51,412 nucleotides of DNA from Pleurotus ostreatus/Saccharomyces cerevisiae fusant (taxonomy: Eukaryota; Opisthokonta), in contig JAMQCK010000140.1 in NCBI GenBank assembly GCA_024196135.1, positions 1-51,412 of the forward strand. Direction: 5' to 3'. Under the pieces are notes generated by a model. The model had not been told where the DNA came from. It made no database searches and was given only the letters and a program-made list of their open reading frames with translations. Positions 1-10,634 of the stretch are shown one piece after another (position 1 is the first letter of the stretch; each line of letters opens with the position of its first letter). A program made the translations under genes and the position numbers.

Positions 1-39
1 GTCAGTGCATATTCACTTGCGGAGCGTTACACCACGCAC

Positions 40-236
40 CATTGGGACCGAAACTTGTCCTGACGAGATCGGAGAGCTCAGCTACTGCTTGAATGTTGCG
101 CAGAACGGCATCGTCGAGTCCTTGCAAGTGCTGCCGCGCGTATGAACAGACATCGCAATGCAGAGTGCAATCTACGCACCTTGTACCCCTCCTTGAACAG
201 TTCTATGTTATTTGCTTTGGGGACCTTGAGCGACAT
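40..236 (-). CDS. CCT8: T-complex protein 1 subunit theta (CCT8), 5' end, partial
   Basis: First two exons of the theta subunit of the cytosolic chaperonin TRiC/CCT, which folds actin, tubulin and other proteins in an ATP-driven double ring. Exon 1 is 236-180 and begins MSLKVPKANNIELFKEGYK; exon 2 is 130-40 and reads HLQGLDDAVLRNIQAVAELS followed by DLVRTSFGPNG. This is the highly conserved N-terminus of CCT8, including the TSFGPNG segment just before the nucleotide-binding region. The 49-bp intron (131-179) has GTGCGT and CAG ends. The second intron starts at 39 and a CTGAC branch-like site lies at the very edge, so exon 3 begins just outside the window. The start is fixed by homology; no in-frame upstream ATG is needed. 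A housekeeping gene, divergent from nothing else nearby; its upstream neighbour is a tRNA-Lys. Confidence 0.93.
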
Positions 237-442
237 CTTGAACGCGAGATGGACGAAAAAGACAAGACGCGTATGCTGCCCGATCGCGTGGATGGAATTG
301 ATCGTTAGCGCCCACGAGTCTGAAACCCTCGGAGTTCTGTGCGAGCACATACATCGTCAGCGACTCGGCTTGCGCAGATTGCCAGCCAAGCTACACACCT
401 GCGAAGGGACTTTTGTCTCAGAGAATGAAATATAAAAAGGTT

Positions 443-529
443 AGCCCACCGCGAGGGTCGAACTCGCAGCCTTCAGATTCCGCCTAGTCGGTAAGAGTCT
501 GACGCTCTATCCGATTGAGCTAGGCGGGC
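443..529 (-). tRNA. tRNA-Lys(CTT) with 13-nt intron, copy 1
   Basis: Cloverleaf read on the minus strand from 529 to 443. The acceptor stem GCCCGCC pairs with GGTGGGC (one G-T wobble), the anticodon stem TCAGA pairs with TCTGA, and the T-arm holds GAGTTCGACCC. The anticodon loop is CTCTTA, then a 13-nt intron (CCGACTAGGCGGA) at the canonical position after base 37, then A. The discriminator is T, as in yeast tRNA-Lys(CTT). A run of five T on the transcribed strand (434-438) is the Pol III terminator. It differs from copy 2 at two intron positions only. Confidence 0.93.
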
Positions 530-1429
530 GATAGGAAGTCTCTCCTGTGTCAACCTGTTCACTCGCTGCCGTCCGGATAGAAGGAGTCGAGCAGAATCCA
601 GTGTATCTTGATTAGCCTTGATGGTGGTAAAAGACAAGATGAGAAGGACGAGTCCAATGTACATGACGCGTCGGTCCAAGCGGTGCACGGCAATCGCCGA
701 AGCCTCGAATTCCACACTCCACTATCTCTTGCCTACCAAGTGCGAAGTCAAGAGACACCGAGGAAAGCAGGGAAATCGATATCACAGGACCTGTGTTAGC
801 CATCTTCAAGGATGAAGAACAAGCCCGAGAAGCCCTTGGTGGGCCGGAAACATTTGTCTCTCTTGCATTGCTCCGAGTCGTCTCCAGTGCCCTTCCACTG
901 TCGATCCCGGCGCCCAGGTCGCATTGCTGCCTGTAGGTTTTGGCACTTTCATCATGCTCACAGATACTGTCTCCCCCTGCGCTCCTTCTTGATGCGGTAT
1001 ACTGCATGTGCTTCTGACCATCTCCTCTCCCGAGTACGAATCTGCTTTTTACACTTCTGACCCTTTGCGCCCTCTTTGTTAATGGATTTTTTGCGCTCTC
1101 GCCATTCTGCTCCATGATCTGCAACATACATAGAACGCTCTTGCGCCAGCTTCTAGGTACACTCATAATTAGTGTTAAATCCCTTACATCCAGAATTCAG
1201 CCATGCGTACTAACGTCTCTGTTCTACTATCTTCAAGTTGATTTTCTTTCTTTCCCTGATAAGAAATGAAGATGCGCAAAAACGCTCGGCATCCAGCTTT
1301 CTTCTTCGTGGCAAGCATGCGCAACCATCTTTGCGGGAGATACAGGAGTGCGTCAGCTACAGCCGAGACTGGCGCCCGTCAGATAGGATGCGGATATTTT
1401 ACAAGAATTTAAGCCAGCTTCTTCCCAAC
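530..1429. other. Stretch without a confident gene
   Basis: On the minus strand, 612-1166 stays open for 184 codons and another frame (473-715) contains a hydrophobic run VMYIGLVLLILSFTT that could be a membrane helix. I could not join these with good splice sites and recognise no family. It may be a small unrecognised minus-strand gene or chance open frames. Confidence 0.3.
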
Positions 1430-2754
1430 CTAATCAGGCAACGCCTCTGGTTGGCTTGAGCTCGAAGGGACCATGCTGCTCATCGGAGAGCCGTCATAGG
1501 TCGTGAACCTGATAACATTAGACACATCCTCCGAAGTCGTCGTCCTAGGCGCCACCGCGTCTGCGAAGGACCTCTTCGTGGCCACGATGAGAATTATCGC
1601 GGTCGGGAAGATGCCCTGCAAGAAAACCGTCAGAGCAACGCTGACAGACAAGCTGAGCGCGAGCGCAAACGTACGATCACGTTGGGTGTGATAGCGGCCC
1701 AAAGGTAATAGAATCGGCCGTCGCCTGTGGCAAAGCTGCGCGTGCCTATGACGAGGCAGGCAATCTGCGCTGCGTCAGATTGGGGAATATCGCTAAAAGC
1801 CATGTCATCACTAACCCAGAAAGCAATGTACATCGCCCCCGTCTCGATGAGCAAGAGGAGGGCTCTTCCAATGCGGGGGAGCAAGCGCGAGCGGTATTCT
1901 GCATTGATGTTGTGGTAGTATTGCCTGACGAGCTTTAGTACTGCAACCCACAACGGAAGAAACTGTAGATACGCACCATGCCCTATACGCGACCAGCGAG
2001 GTGCTGATGATGCTGGACATCAGCACAGGCAGCAGCGTCGTCAATACGCGTGCCAATATGGACGCCGACGCTGTCTGTCCTCGGTCATGGGCTCGGATGC
2101 CCACAACCATGTCTGCAATGCCACCGCCTGGGGGCTATGTCACCTCCAACCCACGATACTATCGCGGAAGCACACACCAAGCATCCCAAGCACACATAAT
2201 CTCAGCATGACGCGGGCCGTCTTCGTGTACTTCCACAGTACCCAAGCTCGCCAAACGACGATCAGATCCCCCAGGAAGAACTGCGCTCAACTCAATCAGT
2301 GGAAAGGATTATGGATTAATGGAGGTAGCGCGGCGCCTACCGTAACTCGATTCCCGACGACCTGCACGATCAAGAGCGCGCGAAGCCAGCCAGCCGGTAA
2401 CCGCCCGCCCAGCACCGAAATTATTTCCATATACGCCATGCGATTGACGATGATGACGAGCGTGGAGAAGACCAAGATGACGGTTGTCGTAATGGGAAGG
2501 AAATAGGTATGGGGCGGCTGGTGTCTGCCTGCGCATAAGCATCGGTAAAGACGCCGGGGTGTACGCTGTCGTACATCATTACAGCGCAGGATGAGACGAA
2601 AAGCGCGACGTGGACACCTGAGGTCTCGCGCTGTGAGCCACTGAAGAGAAAAGTGTATTTGCATACCATATAACGCCATCTCGATCCCGGCACCCCACAT
2701 GAAGGTCTGTAGAGGAAGTATGCTTGCCGCGGTGAGAGGATGGGCACCGGACAT
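1430..2754 (-). CDS. Seven-helix integral membrane protein of basidiomycete type
   Basis: Seven-exon model, complement of 1430-1615, 1675-1924, 1977-2112, 2178-2280, 2341-2517, 2583-2617, 2667-2754, giving 324 residues with every junction in phase. The start MSGAHPLTAASILP leads into helix 1 (ALYGVHVALFVSSCA). Further helices include TTTVILVFSTLVIIVN, LIVVWRAWVLWKYTK, VLTTLLPVLMSSIISTSLV, ALLLLIETGAMYIAFWV and GIFPTAIILIVATK. The arrangement resembles the large, functionally uncharacterised seven-transmembrane families common in agaricomycetes, which have receptor-like topology but no proven ligand. The cytoplasmic tail is Ser/Pro-rich. The intron at 1925-1976 has a textbook TACTAA branch site. 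Exons 2 and 3 (2583-2617, 2341-2517) are the least certain. Location is inferred as plasma or internal membrane. Confidence 0.72.
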
Positions 2755-2899
2755 AGGTATCGCTGCTGTAGAGGTCGTCGAGCAGAGAAAGTGCGCGCGA
2801 AATGTCGCGCGCCAATGATAAGTACCTCTCGAGCCCATCACCGATAGCCATCGCGCGGGACGTTGTCGCTGATAGACTTGTCGAGCGAGCCTGATTGCG

Positions 2900-3740
2900 A
2901 GAAGCGTATTAAGTGACTTCGAGTCATGGCACGCCTACATACAGCCTCCCCCGTCAGCGTCCTGATCGCATCCAACGTCAGCGGGAATATAACAGCACTG
3001 GCCATGCAGTTGTCAGAAAGTAGTCGGCGGTTTGATGTCGGTCAAAACAAACTTCTCCTGGCAAAATAGGCGCTTGAGCAGAGGTATACACCATCTGCGG
3101 ACTGTCAAGGGAAGCTGTTGGACGGTCAGCGGGCACAGTGGTCGCGATCGAAGGCAGCCACTGCTGCATGAGCATGGCTGCGAGTGTCAAAGCATGCCGC
3201 GCCGGCGCTGAGTCTCACTCGATGCCGCACATGCCCGTCAAGTCAACATTGAACGGAGAAAGCACAGTCACGACAGCAACGATGATAAACTGTATCAAAG
3301 AAAGTCCTCGGCCTTGACGCGTTTGCTATTCCCCGCTGGATTGGCGTACGTAAGAGTTTGATTTCCGTGAGAATCCACAATGAACGTACCGTGCTCTCTT
3401 CCTCCACTCCTGTCGCGTTTGGGCGGTCCACCTGCAAACTGTTTAGCTGAACTCGACAGTTCACGGACACAAGCCTCTTACCTCGTTGTCGCGGGTCCCT
3501 CTGCGCGTCGTAATACCCAGCGGGCGGTGTCTGACCCGCTTGATGACTTGGTTGGGAAGGAAGCAAGTACGGCGCGCCGCGACCCCTCGCACTTCTCGGA
3601 TCTTTGCGAGTATCAACGCAAGCGTCATGGAATACGTGAAGGAAATCGCCGCACCGTGATTAGGCTGACTTTGGGAGTGAGGGGGAGGAGGATGCTGGCG
3701 TGAATACGGAGTCACTGCATAACGCATCAGCATGTCCACA
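2900..3740 (-). pseudogene. Possible remnant of a second multi-helix membrane protein gene
   Basis: Minus-strand peptides in this interval include a helix-like segment AISFTYSMTLALILAKIREV (from about 3640) and LIQFIIVAVVTVLSPFNV (about 3300), separated by plausible introns (for example 3429-3478 with GTAAGA..CAG ends). The first resembles the late helices of DUF6533-type fungal membrane proteins. Earlier helices expected for such a protein are absent because the next gene ends at 3846, only about 100 bp upstream. Either a 5'-deleted copy or a short divergent gene. Exon ends and the stop are unresolved. Confidence 0.35.
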
Positions 3741-3845
3741 GCTCAAAGGAGGAATATACATACATCTGTGGTTGCCGAGATCTTGCGGCGGGCGAAAGGC
3801 TGACCCTCTGTGCGAGCCTGAAAGACCATTTTCAGTAGTGGATGA

Positions 3846-5885
3846 TCAGCTACTATCATTCTTCTCACCTCTCCACTCGCGTTGTTCGTCCTTTACCGCT
3901 TTTGACGAGGAGGCGTACTCCTGCTTCACACCAACGGAAGACGAACGAGAGTCGGTGCTATAGCGCCCATCCCGCAAATCGGGTGGAAGAGACGCAAAAG
4001 CGCGGGCGAGTTCAGCATCTGGGCGCCTCTCCTCCTTGACGGAATGGTCACGCATTTCCTCTTTGATGAAGGTGTCGTCGCGTCTTTCCTCCTTGACCAA
4101 GGCGTCGCGTCCCTCCTCCTGCACGCGCGCGTTCGAAGCTGCACCCCCATTGCCGGCCGTGGAAGGCATCTCAAGCCTGCTATACAGCGCCCGCCATTCA
4201 TCGCTCACTGGTGGAAGAAGGGTTGTCAAGTCTCCATCGTGCATCGAGGTGTCAGATACGTACCACCTTTTTCGCCCACACCGCTGGTCACTCCGATGAC
4301 GCTTCCTTCTTCCTGCTTCACGACTCCCTCTTCCTGCTTGACATCTGGCTCGCCCTTGATCGCTCGATCTAGCTCGGCGAGATTAGGCTTCACGTCTTCA
4401 TTGTCCTCCGTCGGCGTCGGCCATAGGTTCCGTGCGTACTCGTCCTCTGAGGGCGCGAGTCAGTGAGGGAGCTCATCGGAGCGTATCAAGGAGCAGATGA
4501 TCGGCGCCGTTAGTCCGTCGCAACGGTGTGCTGCAGACGAAGCCCGCAACAGACGAACGTACCCTCCTCGTACGGATCGCGCTTAACGCCGGGCTCCGAC
4601 TTGACTTGGACAGGCGCCCCATTCAGCTGCGCCGGGCGCTCGTAGTTCTGGAATTCTTGACGCTGTGAAAATGGCATTTAATCGGTACCGTCCATCTTTC
4701 CCGCGCTAAAATTCGCACCAAATTCCTCCGAACCATGTCGCTCCGCACCAAAGCCAACAAGTCGAAGTCGAGCAGACGATTACTCACCCGTCTCTCTGCC
4801 TCCTCTCGTTCCTTCCTCTCCCTCTCCTCCCTCTCCCTCTGCTCCGCCTCCTCTTGCACACCGCGCAGGAAGTCCTCTGCTTGCCTCTCCCTCTCCTGCT
4901 TCTTCCTCCTAACGCGCTCTTCCCGCTCCACCTTCTCCTTCCTCATCCTTTCCTCTTGTTCCTCGCGCTCGCGCCGCACCGCTTCTTGCCACTGCCCTCT
5001 CAAGCCCTCCATATTTGCCCAATGGTCCTCAGGTATACTGGCGAGGATGCCACTGTGGTGCGTGACGGGCTTTGAGAGAGGGCGGTGCGGGGGAGGATAT
5101 GGCTGGCGAATGGGGAAGTCGCGGGGGATGACTTGATAGGTGAAGAGCGCTTCGACCCATTCTGTTATGAGGGTCAGTTTGAGGAATGAGCGAGGACAGC
5201 AGATGCGATGCGAGGACTATAGAGGTAGAGAAAGAGGGAGAAAACGGTCGGTATTCGTGTGGATGTAGACTCACGCTTCCTCTCCGGATGACCTTGGTTC
5301 TTGAAGTTGTACGGGTATATAGACGAGGCGCCGGGGAGGCTTGGTATGGCAAATATTTCCTCCAGGAGGTGGTCTCCCAGAATCTTCTCCAGTGGGACGC
5401 CAATGGGGAATTCGACGATGACTTCGGCGTGCTGGGATGGGTATCATAAGTGGATGTTAGAGGTGAAGCGTTCGCGAAGGTGAGTACGGGCTCCCAGCGC
5501 AGGAGTACGCGTACAAAGCGCACGCAAGCGCGTCGAAGGATCGCACGTGGCCGAGTACTAGCGAAAGGGCGAAAGAGGTTGCGCCTGAGGAAGTAAATGA
5601 ACAGAGGACGCACCGTTCCTTGATAGTACAGCGCCGTCGGCCTCATCCCACTCGCAATCTCCAGCCATGCGCCCAGGTTATTATGGAACCCGGTTTGGCT
5701 GGTCTTATGCGTGATCCCGTCCTGGCCCCACGGGTTGACCACGACGAGGAAGACGGCATCGCTGGGAGGCTTGTATTCCTGTCATGGGGTCTACGCGTCA
5801 GCTACTTTCGTATGAGGCAGATATGAGGATCCTCATATGAGCAGGCGTACCATACCTTGACTTTGAACTTCAATTTGGGCGCCAT
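3846..5885 (-). CDS. Conserved fungal coiled-coil protein rich in SUMO-type motifs, function unknown
   Basis: Seven exons, complement of 3846-4207, 4267-4446, 4563-4662, 4788-5161, 5275-5431, 5614-5778, 5856-5885; 455 residues, all phases consistent. The N-terminus MAPKLKFKVKEYKPPSDAV is followed by a globular part with VNPWGQDGITHKTSQTGFHN and VEFPIGVPLEKILGDHLLEE. A strongly charged coiled coil (roughly residues 180-265, EERMRKEKVEREERVRRKKQ type) follows. The C-terminal half is acidic and carries about nine copies of the psi-K-x-E consensus: VKSE, IKGE, VKQE twice, VKEE, IKEE, VKEE, VKQE, VKDE. I do not recognise a named family. Nuclear localisation and sumoylation are inferences from those motifs only. 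The first exon codes only ten residues. Confidence 0.78.
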
Positions 5886-6126
5886 CTCTGCCAGATGTGC
5901 GCAGATGATGGCCGGACGGAAGGCAGGCGCGTGCAGCGCTTAAGCGCCGGAGGACAGGGGTGAGGTTTCCCACGGACTGCAAGGACGGAATCGGCTCTCT
6001 CATTCCGCGGAACGGGCTTGTGCTCGTGAACTATCGTCTCTCTTGTTCCGATGGTGAGTTCATGGACGATTAGAGATGCGAGGGCGACGCGCGGAACAGG
6101 AGGGTGAGCAATGCGCCTCGTATATC

Positions 6127-6213
6127 GCCCGCCTAGCTCAATCGGATAGAGCGTCAGACTCTTACTGACAAGGCGGAATCTGAAGGCTGCGAGTTCGACC
6201 CTCGCGGTGGGCT
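6127..6213 (+). tRNA. tRNA-Lys(CTT) with 13-nt intron, copy 2
   Basis: Same 86-nt body as copy 1 plus T discriminator. Intron CTGACAAGGCGGA lies after base 37; its CAAGG can pair with the CTT anticodon, the usual arrangement in eukaryotic pre-tRNAs. TTTT at 6218-6221 is the likely Pol III stop. It is inverted relative to copy 1, 5.6 kb away. Confidence 0.94.
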
Positions 6214-6645
6214 ATAGTTTTGCACAATTCCCCGCTTTTTGCCTGTTCGATCGAACAGGGAGCGCAAATCAACTACATGAAGACGAAGGGTGCACTGCCG
6301 AGAAAGTTTTTACAACATTATACATACGAGAGAGCATAGGCCCCCGACCGTCGCAGCTGGCGTCTCACAGCACGGTCTTCGAAGCATCTGCACAATCCTT
6401 AAAACTGCCCTGGCCGCCCATAGTCTGTAAGACGGCGTCCATTGATTAATGCTTATACTACTGATAAGTTATTGAGGCGACGCTATTGCTATAATTTAGT
6501 TAGGTTGCACTATTGTAATAAATAGCACCGCCTGCCTGCAGGGAGCGGCAGCCGGCCTACCGTAATAATATCCATCCGTAGCCAAGGGAGACTGAGAACC
6601 CAAGAGGAATACTTGCCTGATGATCACCTCATATCGCGCCCTTGG
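6214..6645. other. Intergenic, no gene seen
   Basis: AT-richer spacer between the tRNA and the 3' end of the F-box/LRR gene. No coding pattern. A CTGCCTGCAGGGAG patch sits near 6535. Confidence 0.5.
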
Positions 6646-8040
6646 CTAGCGCGATCGCACCATGGGCATCACGCGCTCGAGCTCGTCCCAGATACCCGGC
6701 TCTACTGGTGTGTCCCAGTAATCCTCCACCTTCTCCTTGTCCAGTCCCTTCACCACCCGCTCCGTGGCCAAGTCGTGCGATACACGCTTGAGGCCGGGGA
6801 ACAGCGAGATGAGGAACTTGGCGAGGAGGATGGGATCGTAGTTGGGTACGTGGGCGCCGTAGTTCCTGTCCGAGCGCCCGAGGGCGCGCCAGAGGACGAG
6901 GACGAGGGGATTGGACGACGTCGTGGAGACGGTAGAGGTAACGGAGCTTGGGCTGAGATAGTAATGTCCCCCCGCGCCCTCGTTCGGCACATCCAACGCA
7001 CACAGCGGCAGCGCGACAAACTCGAGCTTCGGACAGTGCCTCGCAAGCGGCACGAGCGCGCCCAGCGTCAAACACGACGCCCCCGTCGCGTGCGGGGTCA
7101 GCACCAGCGTCCGCAGCGCCGGCCACGCGCGCGCCACCGCCGCCACATCCGCGTCGACCAGCTGCACCGGGCCCGTGATCTCGACGTGCGCGAGGTGCGC
7201 CAGCGCGCGGTGGGCGGGGAGGACGTCGAGGAGGGTGCGCGGGAGCGCGCGCCGGCCGTCGAGCGCGTGCACGCGGAGGCGGCGGAGCGTGCGCGGCGCG
7301 GGGAGGCGCGCGAGGTCGGCGAGGCGCACGTCGAGCGTGGCGTCCTCGAGGCGCGCGGCGAGCGGGTGCGCGAGGACGTGCTGCGCGAGCGCGGGCGCGC
7401 AGTCGCGGAGGCGGAGGTGGCGGGGGGCGGGGGCGCCGCTGGCGAAGAGCATGGAGAGGAAGGCGCGGGTGAGGGCGGTGGCGGAGGGGTCCGCGCTCTC
7501 GGGGCGGGGCACGAGCTGGGTGAGGGTGAGGGTCTGGAGCTTGGGGAGGAGGTTGGCGGGCGGTGGGCAGGCGACGATGGCGCGTTGGATGCATTCTGGT
7601 GGGGCGCCGAATAGGGTAAGGCGTCGGACGGAGCACGATCGGGTGAGGACATTGTTCCAGTCGGAGGCGCGCAATGCGCGGCGGAAGGCCTGGCGGCGTC
7701 AGCGACGAGCGATGAAGCAGGCGTACCCACGTACGAGTGTCTGCTTCTCCACCCTCCTCTTCGATGGCGTCTAATCTCGTCGTGAGTCGTCATCCCGCGC
7801 GCGCACGCCCGAACTCACCATCGTCCACGCATCCTCCGGCATGAGCATCAGCAGCGGCGCCAGCCCCGGCATATCCTCCCAAAGCACCACATCCGCCACC
7901 ACATGCCACGCCCTGCACACCAGCGCCGCACGCGCCAGATCGCGCCTGCTCAGGCGCGCGTCGCGGAAGATCTCGAAGAGCAGCTCAGGGATGGCGAGGC
8001 GCGGCGGCCCGGGCGGTGGCGGGCGACCGAAGACGAACAT
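6646..8040 (-). CDS. F-box/leucine-rich-repeat-like protein
   Basis: Two exons, complement of 6646-7689 and 7819-8040, 421 residues. The N-terminus has a clear F-box: LAIPELLFEIFRDARLSRRD then LARAALVCRAWHVVADVVLW (residues about 14-53), the SKP1-binding module of SCF ubiquitin ligases. Exon 2 is rich in leucine-spaced segments (SVRRLTLFGAPPECI, KLQTLTLTQLVPRPES, PALRTLVLTPHATGA, CPKLEFVALPLCALDV) that fit degenerate leucine-rich repeats used for substrate binding. The intron is 129 bp with a good branch site (CGCTGAC). Substrate unknown. GC content of exon 2 is extreme, which creates long open frames on the opposite strand; those are shadows. Start chosen at the ATG immediately before the F-box. 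Confidence 0.85.
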
Positions 8041-8392
8041 CGCGGGCGGGAAGAGGAGTATCGGGAGAGGAAGGAGCGGTTGGGAGGAGTGATAAGGTAT
8101 GTACGTGCGAGAGAGCGTGGAGTCTCGGTTGGGAGTCGGCATCAAGCGCGCCGCGCGGTGGCGGCGCGGTATGGCGAGCACGTGGACCCACGTGAGGGCG
8201 GTTCGACTTGGCGAACATCTATGGATTCCTTCGCTCTCTTTGTAGTCGGGGGACATCGACTCTCCTTAGCCGGGAGGCTTCGGAGAGGGACGACAGGTTC
8301 GAGAGATGCGGGATGAGCGTGCGAGCTTGACCACCGACTGTGAAGTCAGCGAACAACGCTGATACCCCGACGGAAGGAGCGCGCGACTCACA

Positions 8393-10213
8393 CTAGCGAA
8401 CGAGCTGCTGCGAGATGCGCGTGAGGTGCTCTTGTATTACCGTATACTGAGCGAAATAGGGCACCATGATCTCTGCATGATCGCGGAGGTACAATGTGAA
8501 GGCCGCGCTTTCCCATCGACCCTTCTGGTTGACGGCCTCGAAGGGAACTCCACGCGGGAGGAAAAGCACGTTCGAGCCAATACACAGTCCATGGTTTGTG
8601 GGGTTTTGTAATGAGGGAGAGAGGGGATGTGTGGAACGGACCGATGAGGGATTCGAGCTCAGCGCGAGAGAATGGGCTAACATATCTACCCGTTGAGCGC
8701 TCTTTCTCGATGATGTCTCGGGAAACAGAGTCACGAATCGCGAGCGTAGCACTATTAGCGGGCGAGAAGGTGGGGTGGATGGGACGTATGCCAATATGGA
8801 AGCTGTAACGAATGGAACGAGGGATGGTAGGGTACTTTTGTATGAGCCCGGACGTGCGAAGCAGGGGATCAAAGCCTCCCGGGCGCAGCGGAGTGCACGG
8901 CTCACGCGTTCTCCGCGCGAGGGCACTTTTGAGCGCCATGCCCTTGCTGCCCGCACGTGCTGGAGCTGGCAGCCTCGACAGCCGGAAGGGAGGTTGTGTG
9001 CGGTGCGCGGTGCAGAGCAGCCCGCCGGTGCTGATGCGTCTGGCGAAGGCGGGGGGTTCTGCCGTCCCAAAGCATGCTGGGGTTGCAACGCGTGACGACG
9101 TGCTGGTAGCGACCGAGGCAAACCGCGCAGGCTGGTCGGACCCCGAACCTGCGCCACTCGGAAAAGACCGCGGCCCTGGAAGGCCGACCCGGAGGTGGCA
9201 GCGGGCCGAGTAGGGTAGGGAGCTGCTGAGGGCGAGGGCTGCAAAAAGGGCGCAGCGTGCGTTGCCTGGGCAGTCATGGCGGCGAGCTGTTTGTAGCAGG
9301 AAGGGGTGTATGCGGCGCGGGCGACGTGGGCGACGTGGACGGCGTGGGCGGCGTGGAACACAGTAGGCATAAGGAAGCATGCTGGTAGAGCGACGTGGGC
9401 AGCGTGGGCGATGTATGCCGCAGTATGCAATGTAAGAGAGAAAACCAAAGAGAGCCAGTGTGTGATATACATTGTACCGCCGAGATAAAAAGGAGTGGTT
9501 AGCGTGAGCCTATGAATCAGAGGAGCATATGACGTACGCTCTTGAGCTGCTCTTCGCGGATGAGGTCGCGCTCGATCATGTCCAACCTCCCCCCGTGTAA
9601 TCGAGGAGGCACGTCTTGGCCAGAGAAGTGTCGACCATTGTGGGTTGTTCATCTGCACGAGCCCTGCTGGACCTTCTGTAGGAAGGAATGGACGAAAAGG
9701 CGAGTTTGCCGCCGTCGTCCTTCGCGAGGGTGAAGGCGTCAGAGTCAGATCGGTTGAGATTGTCGGTCTCGGGTTCGCGGCAACTTTCGGGCGTGACGAA
9801 CCGAGGTCGAAGTGCTCGCGTTTTCGGGGTTCGTCGAGAACGAATTCTGCGGGAGGGAACTCGCGTAGGGCGGGGATGGGGGTGTCGAGGCCCAGAGGAG
9901 GGAGCTCGACCTTTTCTACGCTCTTCTTCGTCACGCGCCTTGTTCGCTTCCTGTTCGGCAGCAGCGGCAGCGACCTCTGCTTCGACCCGCTCTTGCTCCG
10001 CACGAGCACGGTCAACAGCTTCGTCTTTCTGACACTGTGCTTGCCATGCAGCCACGCGAGCAGCGTGGTCGACACGCCAGGCATCTTCTAGCTGCTGTAT
10101 AGCGGCTTCCAAAGCAGCAATTGTAAGAGCAGCAATGCAGGTAGATTTTCCAAGTCCAATAAAGCCTCGGACGAGGGATCGGAGAGGCAGGGAGGTGGAT
10201 TTTGGTCGGCCAT
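8393..10213 (-). pseudogene. Decayed DIRS-like tyrosine-recombinase retroelement (gag, RT start, YR end)
   Basis: Read on the minus strand from 10213. A gag-like N-terminus (coiled, AIQQLEDAWRVDHAARVAAW, then PPLGLDTPIPALREFPPAEF) changes frame at least twice. Around 9000-8600 another frame gives the N-terminal part of a DIRS reverse transcriptase (RSTGRYVSPFSRAELESLIG then PFHTSPLSLITKPHKPW). From about 8600 to 8393 the first frame resumes as the C-terminus of a tyrosine recombinase (RGVPFEAVNQKGRWESAAFT then LYLRDHAEIM). The whole RT catalytic core and most of the recombinase are missing, and the catalytic H-x-x-R motif reads HGLC. Hence a dead, internally deleted copy. A 9-bp minisatellite (9310-9420) interrupts the middle. 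Identification rests on remembered family motifs. Confidence 0.7.
9310..9420 (+). repeat. 9-bp GC-rich minisatellite (GCGACGTGG-type)
   Basis: Tandem variants of GCGACGTGG and GCGGCGTGG, broken by a unique stretch near 9360-9390. On the minus strand they code alternating His/Ala/Val. They lie inside the decayed retroelement. Confidence 0.7.
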
Positions 10214-10634
10214 CAAGGAATAGGGGCTAGTGCAGTTGTAGGTCCAGATGTGATGAAGAGAGCACGCGAGTGTGATGATGGAGCCGTGGTGAGGAAAAGG
10301 AAGACGGGACTGAGGTTTCTTTTGTCGCAGCAGGTTTCTTTTGCCGCAGCTTCAAAATCCCTCTCGAGCTCAGTGGCAGACGTGAGCGTTCACACCGAAC
10401 AGACGATCGGTGTCGATCACAGCGCAAGCACATCCTCAGGATGCGATAGATAATAAGTAGCGATAAAAAAAATAGGTAGCGAACGAGTGGCGAATTTGCT
10501 GTCAGTGTCGTTACTGGGCTTCTCTTTTCTTTTCTTCGTATCTCGTCGGTTGCGAATTCCTCGCAGTAATCTTCAACTGCCTCCTCCTTCATCACCGGAA
10601 GCTTACCCTACCCATGTAGCTCGAGTTCAGCCCC

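Noticed and set aside
6613..7614. 333-codon plus-strand open frame
   Set aside because: It is the antisense of the GC-rich F-box/LRR exon and encodes only Arg/Gly/Glu-biased sequence; the minus strand has the F-box and leucine pattern.
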